Source: Pelagibius sp. Alg239-R121 (GTDB lineage: Bacteria > Pseudomonadota > Alphaproteobacteria > Kiloniellales > Kiloniellaceae). Taken from it: DNA of 64,000 nucleotides. The stretch spans positions 124,001 through 188,000 of the forward strand of contig NZ_CAMZOF010000005.1 of NCBI RefSeq assembly GCF_947331435.1, in the 5' to 3' direction. Shown here piece by piece: positions 49,424 to 58,776 of this stretch (position 1 is its first letter; every line of letters starts with the position of its first letter). The notes beneath the pieces were generated by a model that worked only from the letters and a program-made list of their open reading frames with translations, searched no databases and was not told the origin of the DNA. Made by a program: the position numbers and the translations under genes.

Positions 49424-49909
49424 ATGGCTATTCAGGTGGGCGATAGCATTCCGAGCGTAACGCTCAAACATAAGACCGACAGCGGCCTCGACGATATGTC
49501 GACGGACGAGTTGTTCGCCGCTGGCAAGAAGGTTGTCCTTTTTGCTCTTCCCGGCGCTTACACGCCGACCTGTTCGGCATCGCACCTGCCGGGCTTCGTT
49601 TCCAATGCAGATGCGATCAAGGCAAAGGGTGTCGATACCATCGCCTGCCTGTCCGTGAATGATGCCTTTGTCATGGGGTCCTGGGGTAAGGAACATGGTG
49701 CTGATGGTTCGGTGCTTATGCTGGCCGACGGCAATGCCGAATTCTCCAAGGCGATCGGTCTTGATTTCGATGCCAGCGGGTTCGGTATGGGCACGCGTTC
49801 GCAGCGCTATGCCATGATTGTCGAAGACGGCAAAGTCACGACCCTGAACGTTGAGCAGCCCGGTGCCTTCGAAGTCTCAAGCGCAGAAGCAGTTATGGCA
49901 GCTCTCTAA
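49424..49909 (+). CDS. peroxiredoxin (Prx5 type)
   Basis: A 161-residue thiol peroxidase that reduces hydroperoxides. The peroxidatic cysteine is Cys50 in LFALPGAYTPTCSASHLPGF, the Prx5 signature. SVNDAFVMGSWGKEHGADGS and SKAIGLDFDASGFGMGTRSQ with the conserved Arg complete the active site. There is no second Cys in the usual resolving position, so it may use a separate thiol or glutathione; the glutathione pathway gene gshA is present in the window. The 175-base gap before it probably holds its own promoter, and a terminator follows, so it reads as a monocistronic unit. Confidence 0.95.
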   Translation: MAIQVGDSIPSVTLKHKTDSGLDDMSTDELFAAGKKVVLFALPGAYTPTCSASHLPGFVSNADAIKAKGVDTIACLSVNDAFVMGSWGKEHGADGSVLMLADGNAEFSKAIGLDFDASGFGMGTRSQRYAMIVEDGKVTTLNVEQPGAFEVSSAEAVMAAL

Positions 49910-49957
49910 GCCGACTTGCTTTGATGTTGTCAGGCTTTCTGGTCTGACTGCTGATGA

Positions 49958-49990
49958 ACGGCGGTTCCATAGGGAGCCGTCGTTTTTCTT
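49958..49990 (+). terminator. intrinsic terminator after the peroxiredoxin gene
   Basis: An 11-base stem (ACGGCGGTTCC, 49958-49968; GGAGCCGTCGT, 49973-49983) with two wobble pairs and the 4-base loop ATAG is followed by a T-rich run (TTTTTCTTT). It ends the peroxiredoxin transcript and faces the converging reductase gene. Confidence 0.75.
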
Positions 49991-50001
49991 TGCCCAGCCG
50001 C

Positions 50002-51069
50002 TCAACGACCGAGTGTTCGGCTCAGCAGCTTCAGCCCGCGTGTAATCATGCTTGTCGCGGGAGGTTCGATCGCTGCCTGATCGTTCGTGAAAGGGTCGCT
50101 GTAGATGTGTTCGGTCTGGGCACCCAAGGCCAGAGCGGTTCGTGCAACCGCGGAAACCATTGGAGGCGGGCCGGCAGAGTAGACCTGCGCTTGAGATAAA
50201 TCGGTAAAGTCGAGTGAGATTGCTTCGTTTGGGAAACCCGTTCGAAACGCGGTATTGCCATCAGCCTGGTCCGATAAAACGATATGAAGCGACAAGCGAG
50301 AATTTCGTTCAGCCAGTTCGGCCAGAGCAGAAAGTGCGAACAGGTCGGACTCACGCCTGACTCCAAAATATAGATGGAGCGGGCAGGGCATCAGGTTTCG
50401 TGTTGCTTCGCGCGCAATCGCCAGGATCGGGGCGAGACCGCTACCCCCTGCGGCTGCAATGATCACCTTCGTGCAGGAAGACCGCAGATAGGCTGCACCG
50501 TAGGGGCCTTCGATGGCGACAGGATCGCCAATTGAAAGATGCCGGGCCACGTGCGTACTGACTCTGCCGTCAGCAATCTCCCGTATGTAGAACTCAAGAT
50601 GATTGTGTCCCGACAAGCTGGCCATGGAATAGCTCCGGGGCGGCAAGCCGGCGAATCGGAGCTTTACGAACTGGCCCGCTTTAAAAAGCAACGACGAGTC
50701 CTCCTGTGCGAGTACGAGGCGGATGATGTCGTTTGTCAGCCGTTCGCGCCGTTCGACCCTTGCCCGCACTCGGATCGGCACCGGTTCTTCACGTTCCAAC
50801 CTACCTTTGCAATCGATTTTTATATCGGTTTTCGGCCGGGCGCGGCAGGCAAGTACCCAGCCGTTCGATCTCTCGCGTTCACTTAGCGCCTCAGGCAGAT
50901 AGGCGTCATGCTCAATCTCACCCTCGAGCAGTTGGCATTTGCAGCTGCCGCACTGCCCACTGCGGCATTGATAGGGGACCGGTACGCCACCGCTCAAGGC
51001 TGCATCAAGAATTGTCCCTCGGCGAAATTGGACCGGTGTCGGCCAGTCGCGAATGTGCACCACAAGCAT
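50002..51069 (-). CDS. [2Fe-2S] ferredoxin-NAD(P)/FAD reductase
   Basis: Soluble electron-transfer flavoprotein of 355 residues. Residues 1-85 are a plant-type [2Fe-2S] ferredoxin (CRSGQCGSCKC, then ACRARPK, giving four cluster Cys). Residues 100-200 bind FAD (LPPRSYSMASLSGHNHLEFY) and the last third binds NAD(P) (IIAAAGGSGLAPILAIAREA, YSAGPPPMVSAVARTALALG). The arrangement is that of aromatic dioxygenase or monooxygenase reductases. ATG 51069 lies five bases after the cytochrome gene's stop on the same strand with GGAGTAAGG as ribosome site, so both are one operon. It may feed electrons from NAD(P)H to that cytochrome. Confidence 0.9.
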   Translation of the reverse strand: MLVVHIRDWPTPVQFRRGTILDAALSGGVPVPYQCRSGQCGSCKCQLLEGEIEHDAYLPEALSERERSNGWVLACRARPKTDIKIDCKGRLEREEPVPIRVRARVERRERLTNDIIRLVLAQEDSSLLFKAGQFVKLRFAGLPPRSYSMASLSGHNHLEFYIREIADGRVSTHVARHLSIGDPVAIEGPYGAAYLRSSCTKVIIAAAGGSGLAPILAIAREATRNLMPCPLHLYFGVRRESDLFALSALAELAERNSRLSLHIVLSDQADGNTAFRTGFPNEAISLDFTDLSQAQVYSAGPPPMVSAVARTALALGAQTEHIYSDPFTNDQAAIEPPATSMITRGLKLLSRTLGR

Positions 51070-51074
51070 CCGCC

Positions 51075-52730
51075 TTACTCCAGGACAAGTTCAACAGGGT
51101 GGAGATGTTGTGAATGACGGGTCTGAGAGTGATCGAAGGTTGCTACCCAGAGGTAAACCGGCTGTTGCGCAACCAATGCCACGTCATACTTCGAACCGGT
51201 GTCCAACTTGCGCCGAACCTCCATGCGCCACCAGCCGTCCTGCCAGCGTGCAACTGCCTGGACGTCGCCGCGGTCTCCTTCGAACGGCCCAGCGACCAAA
51301 ACCGACGGCATGATGGTACCGACAGGATAAATATCCTGGGCTTCGTCATAGGGTACCGTTTGATCCAGCGGGAGGAAGAGTGACACGTCATCGCCGGCAT
51401 CGGGGTTTCGATCCACGCCTGCGAAACGTTTGAGATAGCCCGGGTCTTTTGGCAGGCGCAGGGGTTGGATCACTCCCTCTTTGAAAGATTCCCAGTTCAT
51501 CTTAAACCCGCCAGCCGACTTTGGATCCTGGGTATAGCCGCCAGTGTAGCGGCGTTTCTTTGGGTTGGGCTCCAGCGGTGGGCCGAAATGATTGTCGTCG
51601 ATTTGATTCATAACGCTCGATCCCGAGCGCACGGACTTCCAATGCCAGACATCGACGATAGAGCCGTCGGTTGTGTAGTGGAGGCCGCGTCCGCCGGCTG
51701 GTCCGGGTTTTCCGGGTAGGGGACGATCGCCCAAATGGGCCGTACCTGCACCGGCCAATTGGGAGCTATAGGCCAACATGACCCCGAACTTATCCTCGTA
51801 GTAGTCATCTTCATCCTGGATTCCAAATTCCCGCTGCAGGACCGTCCAGCCTGCCTGGGTCTTCACGAGAGGCAGGTGTTTGTGGCTGCGTGTGCTGTCG
51901 CGCCATTCGAAGAGAGCGAAGAAGTCGCTCCCGTCGTGTGCAGCGCTGATCGTCACTGGGGTCTCGCCACCAGGCAGGTTCGCTCCCCGCACTGTCATGA
52001 TCTCGACTCTGCCGGCTTGTTCCCACACTGGATCGTCCGGAATGCCGTCGAGCTTTGGTGGTGTGTTGGTCTTAACGACCTTGAGGCTTTGTGCAGTACT
52101 GAGTTCCAGGCCGTAGAAGGCGGCGGCAGTGCCAGCGGCCGCGAATAGAGCGGTCACTGCTGCGGCACCATAAGCGCGGCGCGGGGAGAAAATCTTCAGA
52201 AGTTGATGCAGCCCGCCCATAAGAAACTGCGCGACAAAGTGGACGAAGGAGTAGGCGAGAAGTGTCCAAGCAGCGCCCTGATGAACGCTTGTCACTGTCT
52301 GGTAGGGAAATAGACCCGGCGCCAGATACAGCAGAATACCCGTTAGGCCTGCGAAAAAAATGCTCGCAAATGCGATCCAATAGAGGGCGGTGTTGATCGC
52401 CGACCAGCGTTGCCGCCAATTACCTTGCCGCAAGCTGTGCACCCAGGTTTCACTTAGGATCACGCGTTGGGTGAGGCGGGCCTGAAGGAGAAACAGGATA
52501 TAGCTGGCAGAGAGAGCCAATAGCGCGAATGCTGCTCAGATATGCCAACCGATGATCTCGCCTTGAGGCAACAACCCTGAAATCGCCTGAGCCCAGCTGG
52601 ATTGCTCGGTATCGGCGGCAATGCGAAGCCCAGTCGCCAGACTGACCAACAGAGTCAGCACCAGTAACCAATGCAATAGAAAGGTCGGGGCGTCAATTTT
52701 CTGCGGTATTGCGTTGTTCGGACGTGCCAT
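51075..52730 (-). pseudogene. membrane cytochrome with ethylbenzene-dehydrogenase-type heme domain, interrupted by in-frame TGA
   Basis: A reading frame of 551 codons with one stop, TGA at 52538-52536. The part before it has MARPNNAIPQKIDAPTFLLH and a membrane helix with a His, ending GEIIGWHI; the next codon is TGA, then AAFALLALSASYILFLLQ continues in the same frame as a second membrane helix. Two or three more helices (TALYWIAFASIFFAGLTGIL, SVHQGAAWTLLAYSFVHFVA) follow, then a periplasmic domain of about 330 residues (LDGIPDDPVWEQAGRVEIMT, GVMLAYSSQ) like the heme-binding subunit of ethylbenzene dehydrogenase. A Trp (TGG) is likely at the stop position. Ribosome site GAGGAG precedes ATG 52730. 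It may be a recent pseudogene or an assembly error; the rest of the frame is intact. Confidence 0.8.
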
Positions 52731-52733
52731 CAA

Positions 52734-53144
52734 GCTGTCTCCTCAAATTCCTGCGCTGCGCCACAACGAGCAATAAACCCTTGCAGAGGTGTCAGCCGAG
52801 GGGACAAAGCGCCTAATTCAGGTGTTTAGGAGGTTTGATTGGCTGGAATGAGAGGTTTGTCCGATAGAATTTGAGGGATCGATGCTCTGAATTACATCTC
52901 GAATTGCCACATTCGTGCCACCACGCATGCATCGGCTCGTTAGCAATGAGAAAGCCGTTGGCTTCTAGCGCTTGCGGATGTTGCCCGGCACCGATATGTA
53001 GAGGTTGGGTGTGCCCGGAAAGGCGGGTCTTTTGGTGCTACATCGCTTGTCGCGCGCTTCTACCGGTGTTGGGTCAAAGGCGGCCATTACTGCGTCGCTT
53101 TTTAGCGTTGGACACAAACGAGAGCGGGCTGGAGGAATTGCGAT
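52734..53144. other. divergent control region between the cytochrome and LuxR-type genes
   Basis: About 410 bases between divergent genes, which should hold both promoters. A minus-strand frame at 52965-53087 (40 codons, starting MAAFDPTPVEARDKRC) reads somewhat like protein but lacks a ribosome site and I do not call it a gene. No clear palindrome that could be the LuxR-type operator was found. Confidence 0.35.
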
Positions 53145-53657
53145 TTGCCCCTGAGCAACAACCAAATGCGCACTGCTGTTTTGGCTGTTGCCATCATCGC
53201 ATTCTCGGCTGACCTCTATGAAGAGTTCACAAATTTTCCCGGCCAGTTCGAGATTCACCACATCTTCGAATTTGCCGCAACTTTAGGCTTGGTCTGGCTC
53301 CTCTGGTTGGAAATTCAAGCCGGGGTAGAGCTGCGTCAGGCTTTGCGCCGCGAGCGAGAGCAGGTTGAGCGGCTTTCAGGCGAACTCAGCAAGCATGTTG
53401 AGCAGTGTTTTCGGTCGTGGCAGCTTACGCCTGCGGAGTTTGACGTCGCTTGGCTTCTTCTTAAGGGTTTTTCTTTCGCGGAGATTGGTGCTCTGCGCGA
53501 TGTAAAGGAAAAGACTGTGCGTCATCAGGCGACAAGCATCTACGGCAAGGCCAAGGTAAGCGGCAGGTCAGAGTTGTCGGCCACTTTTTTGGAAGATGTC
53601 TTGACGACGAACTTCGACGAAAAAGCTACCCAAAGAGAAAAATCGTCTGAGGATTGA
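53145..53657 (+). CDS. membrane-anchored LuxR-type transcriptional regulator
   Basis: A 170-residue protein with three parts: one or two N-terminal membrane helices (TAVLAVAIIAFSADLYEEF; FEFAATLGLVWLLWLEI), a coiled coil of about 30 residues (LRREREQVERLSGELSKHVE) and a LuxR/FixJ-type helix-turn-helix (WQLTPAEFDVAWLLLKGFS, FAEIGALRDVKEKTVRHQAT, YGKAKVSGRSEL). TTG 53145 is supported by GGAGGA eight bases upstream; ATG 53166 is an in-frame alternative. A DNA-binding domain tethered to the membrane beside a redox module suggests direct sensing of membrane or redox state, which is inference. No receiver domain is present. Confidence 0.8.
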   Translation: MPLSNNQMRTAVLAVAIIAFSADLYEEFTNFPGQFEIHHIFEFAATLGLVWLLWLEIQAGVELRQALRREREQVERLSGELSKHVEQCFRSWQLTPAEFDVAWLLLKGFSFAEIGALRDVKEKTVRHQATSIYGKAKVSGRSELSATFLEDVLTTNFDEKATQREKSSED

Positions 53658-53661
53658 GTGC

Positions 53662-53704
53662 CTTAGAGTCTTATCGTTTTTCCTAAACCCAAAGACGACG
53701 ATAA
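53662..53704. repeat. third copy of the TAGAGTC repeat, with inverted arms
   Basis: CTTAGAGTCTTATCGTTTTT (53662-53681) resembles the element at 31382. TTATCGT (53671-53677) pairs with ACGATAA (53698-53704), 7 bases, around a 20-base loop. It lies between the convergent LuxR-type gene and rnhA and may act as a weak bidirectional terminator. Confidence 0.5.
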
Positions 53705-53708
53705 CTGT

Positions 53709-54143
53709 TCAGCGGTATTGTTCTACACCTTGTCGTGCAAGTTCATCGGCGCGCTCGTTTTCTGCGTGCCCGGCATGCCCCTTGACCCAATGCCATTCGA
53801 CGTCGTGACGGGCCAGAGCTTCTTCCAGACGCTGCCAGAGATCCATGTTTTTCACCGGCTTCTTGTCGGCGGTTTTCCAGCCGCGCTTCTTCCAGCCGTG
53901 AATCCACTTGGTGATGCCATCTTTCACGTAGCTGCTGTCGGTTGTCAGATCGACTTTCGATGGACGCGTCAATGCTTCCAATGCCGATATGGCGGCCATC
54001 ATTTCCATGCGGTTGTTGGTCGTGTCTCCCTCGCCGCCGAAGATTTCCTTTTCGGTTCCCTTGTAGCGCAGGATGGCACCCCAGCCGCCGGGACCAGGAT
54101 TGCCCGAGCAGGCGCCGTCGGTGAATATCTCCACTCTATCCAT
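53709..54143 (-). CDS. rnhA: ribonuclease HI
   Basis: Cleaves RNA in RNA-DNA hybrids, 144 residues. The four catalytic acids are at [19 protein letters not shown] (Asp), [17 protein letters not shown] (Glu), TDSSYVKDG (Asp) and [17 protein letters not shown] (His and Asp). The basic handle region [20 protein letters not shown] is present. ATG 54143 is chosen as [10 protein letters not shown] is the usual start; an ATG four codons upstream is also in frame. It follows thrB by 26 bases on the same strand, a common alphaproteobacterial pairing. Confidence 0.97.
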   Translation of the reverse strand: MDRVEIFTDGACSGNPGPGGWGAILRYKGTEKEIFGGEGDTTNNRMEMMAAISALEALTRPSKVDLTTDSSYVKDGITKWIHGWKKRGWKTADKKPVKNMDLWQRLEEALARHDVEWHWVKGHAGHAENERADELARQGVEQYR

Positions 54144-54169
54144 CTGATGTTTCAAACCTTGGGTTTGGG

Positions 54170-55135
54170 TTACAGGTCGATACCGTAGGCGCCCGGACCG
54201 TTGACCCGTTGGTGAAACTGAAGCTTTTTCCAGTATTCCATTGGATCCTTCGGCTTAACGAACGCGCCTTCCGGATGGTTTAGCCAGTCGTAGAGGCGGG
54301 TGAGCAAAAACCGCATGGCACTGCCGCGCGCAAGGATCGGCAGAGCGTCTACCTCAGCCTTGGTGCAGGGCCGAAGTTCGCGATAGCTCTTTAGCATCAA
54401 CTGGGCTTTGGTGATGTTGAAACTAGTATCAGGCTCGAAGCACCAGGCATTTAGGCAGATGGCCAGGTCATAGGCAAAGGCATCGTTACAGGCGAAATAG
54501 AAGTCAATGACACCCGAGAGATCTTCACCCAGAAAAAAGACATTATCGGTGAAAAGGTCGGCATGGATAACTCCGGCCGGAAGATCGCCGGGCCAGTTCG
54601 CCTCCAGGTGTTCCAGCTCCCGTTCCAGTTCTTCGGCGAGACCCGGATGAACTTCGTGCGCGCGCTCCTTGCTCAGATCGAAAAGGGGGCGCCAGGATGA
54701 AACCGACAAGGTGTTCGGGCGTGCCATTTCGAAGCTGGCACTTGCCAGATGCATGCGTGCCAGACCACCCCCGAGTGCACGGCAATGATAGGGCTGAATC
54801 CGGCGTGGCGACATGCCTTCGAGAAAGGAAATGATAGCTGCCGGCCGGTCGCATAGCCTGCGCAGACTCTCTCCGTCCTTGCCATGAATGGGGAGGGGAC
54901 AGTCGACGCCCTGTTCGCAGAGATGCTCCATCAAGCCAATGAAGTAGGGGAGATCTTTTGGATCAACACGTTTCTCATAGAGCGTCAGAATGTAGCTGCC
55001 GGTTGTTGTGTGCAGCAGGAAATTGGAATTCTCGACGCCTTCCGCGATGCCTTTCAGCGAGAGCATTTCGCCGAGATCGTACTCCGCAAGAAAAGCTTCC
55101 AGGTCTTCGTCCGAAACTTCGGTGTAAACAGCCAT
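54170..55135 (-). CDS. thrB: homoserine kinase (type II, APH-like)
   Basis: Phosphorylates homoserine in threonine synthesis, 321 residues. This is the aminoglycoside-phosphotransferase-like type common in alphaproteobacteria, not the GHMP type. It begins [20 protein letters not shown] with [15 protein letters not shown], the catalytic loop is [14 protein letters not shown] and the metal-binding DFG-like site is [20 protein letters not shown]. It follows ispH by 12 bases on the same strand and precedes rnhA, so ispH-thrB-rnhA form one operon. thrC is at 41669-43102. Confidence 0.95.
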   Translation of the reverse strand: MAVYTEVSDEDLEAFLAEYDLGEMLSLKGIAEGVENSNFLLHTTTGSYILTLYEKRVDPKDLPYFIGLMEHLCEQGVDCPLPIHGKDGESLRRLCDRPAAIISFLEGMSPRRIQPYHCRALGGGLARMHLASASFEMARPNTLSVSSWRPLFDLSKERAHEVHPGLAEELERELEHLEANWPGDLPAGVIHADLFTDNVFFLGEDLSGVIDFYFACNDAFAYDLAICLNAWCFEPDTSFNITKAQLMLKSYRELRPCTKAEVDALPILARGSAMRFLLTRLYDWLNHPEGAFVKPKDPMEYWKKLQFHQRVNGPGAYGIDL

Positions 55136-55147
55136 TGAGGATCCGGA

Positions 55148-56110
55148 TCAGACTGTTTCGGCGGGATCGAGAAGTGATCTGGGGACCTTGAAGATAACAT
55201 CTTCCTCGGTCACAGAAACCTCTTCGATCGAGACTTCGAAACGCGCCTCGATGGCCTGAATGACTTCATCAACCAGGACTTCCGGTGCCGACGCTCCGGC
55301 TGTAATTCCCAGGCGTTTCACATCGCTTAACTGCGCCCAGTCGATGTCTTCGGCGCGTTGGACCAGCGCAGCCCGTTCGCAGCCATGATTGAAGGCGACT
55401 TCGACAAGGCGGCGCGAATTCGACGAGTTCGGCGCACCGACGACCAGAAGAGCGTCGCAGCTTTGAGCGATTGCCTTGACGGCCTGCTGCCGGTTGGTGG
55501 TGGCGTAGCAGATATCCTCTTTCCGGGGACCCTCGATCTTAGGAAAATGCTGCCGCAGCGAGGTCACGATTTCTGCTGTATCGTCGACGGAAAGCGTGGT
55601 CTGCGTGATGTAGGCCAGGTTCTCGGGATCTTGAACCTCAAGTGCAGCTACGTCCTCGAGCCTTTCAACCAGCAGCATCGACCCTTCGGGGAGCTGCCCC
55701 ATGGTCCCGATCACCTCGGGGTGCCCTGCATGCCCGATCAGGATAATCTGTCGCCCGGCCCTTTGATGTGTCTCGGCCTCGCGGTGTACTTTACTGACCA
55801 GCGGGCAGGTGGCGTCAACGTAGATCATGTTGCGTCGCTGTGCTTCCGCCGGGACCTCCTTGGGGACGCCGTGGGCGGAGAAGATGACGGGGACGTCCTC
55901 TGGGACTTCGTCAAGTTCTTCCACGAAAACGGCGCCTTGAGACTCAAGTGTTTCAACGACATAGCGGTTGTGAACGATTTCATGTCGCACGTAAACCGGC
56001 GCGCCGTACTTCTCGATGGCGCGCTCGACGATGTCGATCGCACGGTCCACTCCGGCGCAAAAACCGCGGGGGTTGGCCAATAGGATATCGAGTGCCGCTC
56101 GCTTCGTCAT
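55148..56110 (-). CDS. ispH: 4-hydroxy-3-methylbut-2-enyl diphosphate reductase
   Basis: Last step of the non-mevalonate isoprenoid pathway; an Fe-S enzyme of 320 residues. The three cluster cysteines are in [28 protein letters not shown] and [38 protein letters not shown] and [15 protein letters not shown], with the Ser-Asn pair that holds the diphosphate, are intact. ATG 56110 is the family start; the frame extends 26 codons upstream without homology. Leads the minus-strand operon with thrB and rnhA. It is divergent from the CDGSH gene about 200 bases away. Confidence 0.97.
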   Translation of the reverse strand: MTKRAALDILLANPRGFCAGVDRAIDIVERAIEKYGAPVYVRHEIVHNRYVVETLESQGAVFVEELDEVPEDVPVIFSAHGVPKEVPAEAQRRNMIYVDATCPLVSKVHREAETHQRAGRQIILIGHAGHPEVIGTMGQLPEGSMLLVERLEDVAALEVQDPENLAYITQTTLSVDDTAEIVTSLRQHFPKIEGPRKEDICYATTNRQQAVKAIAQSCDALLVVGAPNSSNSRRLVEVAFNHGCERAALVQRAEDIDWAQLSDVKRLGITAGASAPEVLVDEVIQAIEARFEVSIEEVSVTEEDVIFKVPRSLLDPAETV

Positions 56111-56315
56111 TTTTGATCTACACATTCGTCGGGCCGGGCCGGTTCCTTGTCCCGCAAACTCACCGGACGGGGAGTACAGGTAGAACATCGCCCATACCCT
56201 TGTACTTGTCCCAGCGGTTCCCTAAAGTCCAGAAAGATTTCAGGTGGACTCCCCGAAAACTGTCCGGATTCCGACGAATGCTGTTTCGCGAAGTGACTAT
56301 CCGAGAGGAAATTTC

Positions 56316-56555
56316 ATGACTGACCCCGTTCCCGCACAAAAAGCGCCCTACGAAGTCACCGTAGAGGCCGGCCGTACATATTTTTGGTGCGCTTGCGGAT
56401 TGAGCAAAAAACAGCCCTTTTGTGATGGTTCGCATTCCGGAACCGATATCACACCCGTTAAGTTTAAGGCGGAAAAGGCGGACAACGTGTTCTTCTGTGG
56501 CTGCAAGGCAACGGATGGCAAGCCGTTTTGCGACGGCACTCACAACGATCTTTGA
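56316..56555 (+). CDS. double CDGSH-type iron-sulfur protein
   Basis: A 79-residue protein with two CDGSH [2Fe-2S] domains in tandem: CACGLSKKQPFCDGSH and CGCKATDGKPFCDGTH, each with the three Cys and one His that hold the cluster. ATG 56316 follows AGAGGAAA at good distance; the longer upstream frame is spurious. Bacterial double-CDGSH proteins are related to eukaryotic mitoNEET-type proteins and are thought to handle electrons or cluster transfer; their precise role is not settled. It is 22 bases before a lipoprotein gene, so the two may be co-transcribed. Confidence 0.93.
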   Translation: MTDPVPAQKAPYEVTVEAGRTYFWCACGLSKKQPFCDGSHSGTDITPVKFKAEKADNVFFCGCKATDGKPFCDGTHNDL

Positions 56556-56577
56556 TCCAGCTGGTCTGATTGACTCC

Positions 56578-57120
56578 ATGCATTTGAATTTTTCGGCCCT
56601 GCGTGTTGCGGGTTTGCTTCGGATTTCGGCCTTGGCGCTGTTGCCGTTTCTGCTTGCAGCCTGCGCGACTGATGATGAATTGCCGCCGGTCTGTCCTGCG
56701 GCTGTGGTGCTCAAGGACGCCGACCGGTTGGTCAAGTTCCAGGGCAACGGCCGTGATTTGACCGACGTTCTCTTCGAGCTCGATGTCGATGAGGCCCAGC
56801 TTGTCTGTGAGTATGATGACGATCTGATCGAGAGTGCGCTCGGGATCCGTTTCATCGTCGCGCGCGGCCCGGCGGACCGGGAACGGGCGGCATCCTTTCG
56901 CTACTTCGTCGCCGTTGCGACGCGCGACCGCGAAATTTTGGCGCGGGAGGAGTTCGAACTGACGATTCCTTTCGAAGGAAACCGGACCCGGGTGGCCGCC
57001 CTTGAAGAGGTTTTCCCCAATATTCCATTGCGGCCCGGCCGCGACGGAGAAGACTATCTCGTCTATATCGGCATTCGGCTGACTCCGGAAGAGCTGCAAT
57101 ACAATCGGCAAAATCGTTAA
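56578..57120 (+). CDS. predicted lipoprotein of unknown function
   Basis: A 180-residue envelope lipoprotein. The signal sequence is MHLNFSALRVAGLLRISALA with LLPFLLAACA; LAAC is the lipobox, so the mature protein starts with a lipidated Cys at about position 29. The mature domain is beta-rich and hydrophilic (VCPAAVVLKDADRLVKFQGN, LTIPFEGNRTRVAALEEVFP, YLVYIGIRLTPEELQYNRQN) and has no catalytic motif I recognise. It resembles short lipoproteins of alphaproteobacteria known only as hypothetical. ATG 56578; the frame upstream overlaps the CDGSH gene in another phase and is not real. Confidence 0.8.
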   Translation: MHLNFSALRVAGLLRISALALLPFLLAACATDDELPPVCPAAVVLKDADRLVKFQGNGRDLTDVLFELDVDEAQLVCEYDDDLIESALGIRFIVARGPADRERAASFRYFVAVATRDREILAREEFELTIPFEGNRTRVAALEEVFPNIPLRPGRDGEDYLVYIGIRLTPEELQYNRQNR

Positions 57121-57174
57121 AACCGATTGGACAGGTTTGGCGAAGAGCTGCTGCGACCGGCAAGCGCGCCGCGC

Positions 57175-57204
57175 TTGACAACGCTAATTCTCCTTTGTTT
57201 TAAA
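57175..57204 (+). promoter_or_regulatory. sigma-70-type promoter candidate for gcvTHP
   Basis: TTGACA (57175-57180) and TTTAAA (57199-57204) are separated by 18 bases, close to the consensus, about 140 bases before the riboswitch. A second candidate, TTGACA at 57267-57272 with TAGGTT 16 bases downstream, is weaker at the -10 but nearer. Either could drive the glycine-cleavage operon. Confidence 0.45.
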
Positions 57205-57344
57205 GTGGTTGAAGGCGAGCGTAGATGCAGCTTCCAATTAGTCACGGCTTAGTGTTTCGCGCTGAGTTGACATTCCGAATAAAGCCGCTAGGTTGAAGGT
57301 GAGGTAATGACCGGTGCTATGCCGGACAAAGCATTGACCGATTA

Positions 57345-57572
57345 TCCCTAGCGGGAGAGTTCGAACCGTCCCAGATGATGGTATCGACGCCGAAGGAGCA
57401 ACCGCCCCGGAAACTCTCAGGCACAGCGGACCGCTAAGGGAAGGTAACTCTGGAAAGCAGTCTGTCGTTCCGACGACCGTGCTGCACCGAAGGAGTAAAC
57501 TACGACATAGTGTCCAATGATTGCGACCTATGACGTGGTGAATCTCTCAGGTTCTAAGACAGAGGGGGCCAT
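57345..57572 (+). ncRNA. tandem glycine riboswitch
   Basis: Two aptamers in the leader of gcvT. The first (about 57349-57437) has GCGGGAGAG, CCGAAGGAGCAA at 57390-57401 and AAACTCTCAGGCACAGCGGA. The second (about 57443-57572) has CTCTGGAAAGC, CCGAAGGAGTAAAC at 57487-57500 and AATCTCTCAGGTTCTAAGAC with AGAGGG. Both core sets match the known glycine aptamer, and the two are joined by a short linker. Alphaproteobacterial glycine riboswitches usually switch the gcv operon on when glycine is abundant; the mechanism downstream was not resolved. Confidence 0.92.
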
Positions 57573-57626
57573 AGCTGCCGGTTATTGGCGGATATGGACT
57601 GTGGCCCCATGTTGAAGGACCGATCC

Positions 57627-58742
57627 GTGACAGATCAAGACTCCGAAATTAAGAAAACCGCGCTTTATGCGCTTCATGTTGAGCTTGGCGGAAAGATGGT
57701 GCCTTTCGCCGGCTATGCCTTGCCTGTGCAGTATGAAAACCGCGGCATCATCGTTGAGCATCAGCAGGCTCGAGAGTCTGCGGCCTTGTTCGATGTTTCA
57801 CATATGGGCCAGGTCCGCTTGACCGGTGCTGACCGCATAGCTGCGCTTGAGGCGCTGGTACCGACCGACATTACGAATCTCGCCGTCGGCAACACGCGCT
57901 ACAGCTTTTTCACCAACGAAACCGGCGGCATTTTAGACGACCTGATGATTACACAGGCCGAGGATTGCCTGATCCTGGTTATCAATGCCGCCTGTAAGGA
58001 CGCAGATATTGCGCATCTTCGCGCCGGCTTGAAAGGCGACGTTAAGCTCGAGATCCTGGACGGCCTCTCCCTGCTGGCTCTACAGGGGCCGAAATCCGCG
58101 GAGGTGCTCGGTCAATGGGCATCTGAGGCAACCACCATGTCCTTTATGTCGACAATTGACATGACGCTTGCCGGCGTGGACTGCCGGGTCAGCCGTTCGG
58201 GTTACAGTGGTGAAGACGGTTACGAAATCGCCATGGCATCTGATCAGGCGGAGGCCTTTGCCAGAAAGTTGCTGGAACACGACGCCGTTTCGGTTTCCGG
58301 CCTGGGCGCCCGCGATTCGTTGCGCCTGGAGGCCGGTCTTTGTCTCTACGGTAACGATATCGACGCGACGACGAGCCCCATTGAAGCCGGCCTGACCTGG
58401 GCGATCCAAAAGCGCAGGCGAGCCGAAGGCGGTTTCCCGGGCGCCGAAGTCATTCATGGCCAACTTGCCGACGGTGTGTCCCGCAAACGCGTAGGCATAT
58501 TGCCGGAAGGGCGTGCGCCTTGCCGGGAGGGGACGGAACTGACCGATGACAGCGGTCGTGTTATCGGAAAAATTACTTCAGGAGGCTTTGGTCCGACCGC
58601 AGGAGGACCAGTGGCCATGGGTTACCTGGAGACCGCCTTTGCACCGGCTGGAACAGTTGTCCAAGCCATGGTGCGGGGTAAACCGCGACCGTGCGAAGTC
58701 GTGAAAATGCCGATTGTGGCGCACAGCTTTTACCGCGGATAG
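57627..58742 (+). CDS. gcvT: glycine cleavage system T protein (aminomethyltransferase)
   Basis: T protein of the glycine cleavage system, transferring the aminomethyl carbon to tetrahydrofolate and releasing ammonia. The 371-residue protein has [48 protein letters not shown] and the [15 protein letters not shown] signature; [19 protein letters not shown] follows. GTG 57627 is chosen with AAGGA seven bases upstream; ATG 57609 and 57594 are in-frame alternatives inside the leader. Regulated by the tandem glycine riboswitch. First gene of gcvT-gcvH-gcvP. Confidence 0.96.
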   Translation: MTDQDSEIKKTALYALHVELGGKMVPFAGYALPVQYENRGIIVEHQQARESAALFDVSHMGQVRLTGADRIAALEALVPTDITNLAVGNTRYSFFTNETGGILDDLMITQAEDCLILVINAACKDADIAHLRAGLKGDVKLEILDGLSLLALQGPKSAEVLGQWASEATTMSFMSTIDMTLAGVDCRVSRSGYSGEDGYEIAMASDQAEAFARKLLEHDAVSVSGLGARDSLRLEAGLCLYGNDIDATTSPIEAGLTWAIQKRRRAEGGFPGAEVIHGQLADGVSRKRVGILPEGRAPCREGTELTDDSGRVIGKITSGGFGPTAGGPVAMGYLETAFAPAGTVVQAMVRGKPRPCEVVKMPIVAHSFYRG

Positions 58743-58776
58743 TTTTGCGGATCGTTTTAAAAAGGGGAATAGATCA

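Noticed and set aside
52965-53087. 40-codon minus-strand frame in the control region before the LuxR-type gene
   Set aside because: No ribosome site and no recognised similarity; probably non-coding.
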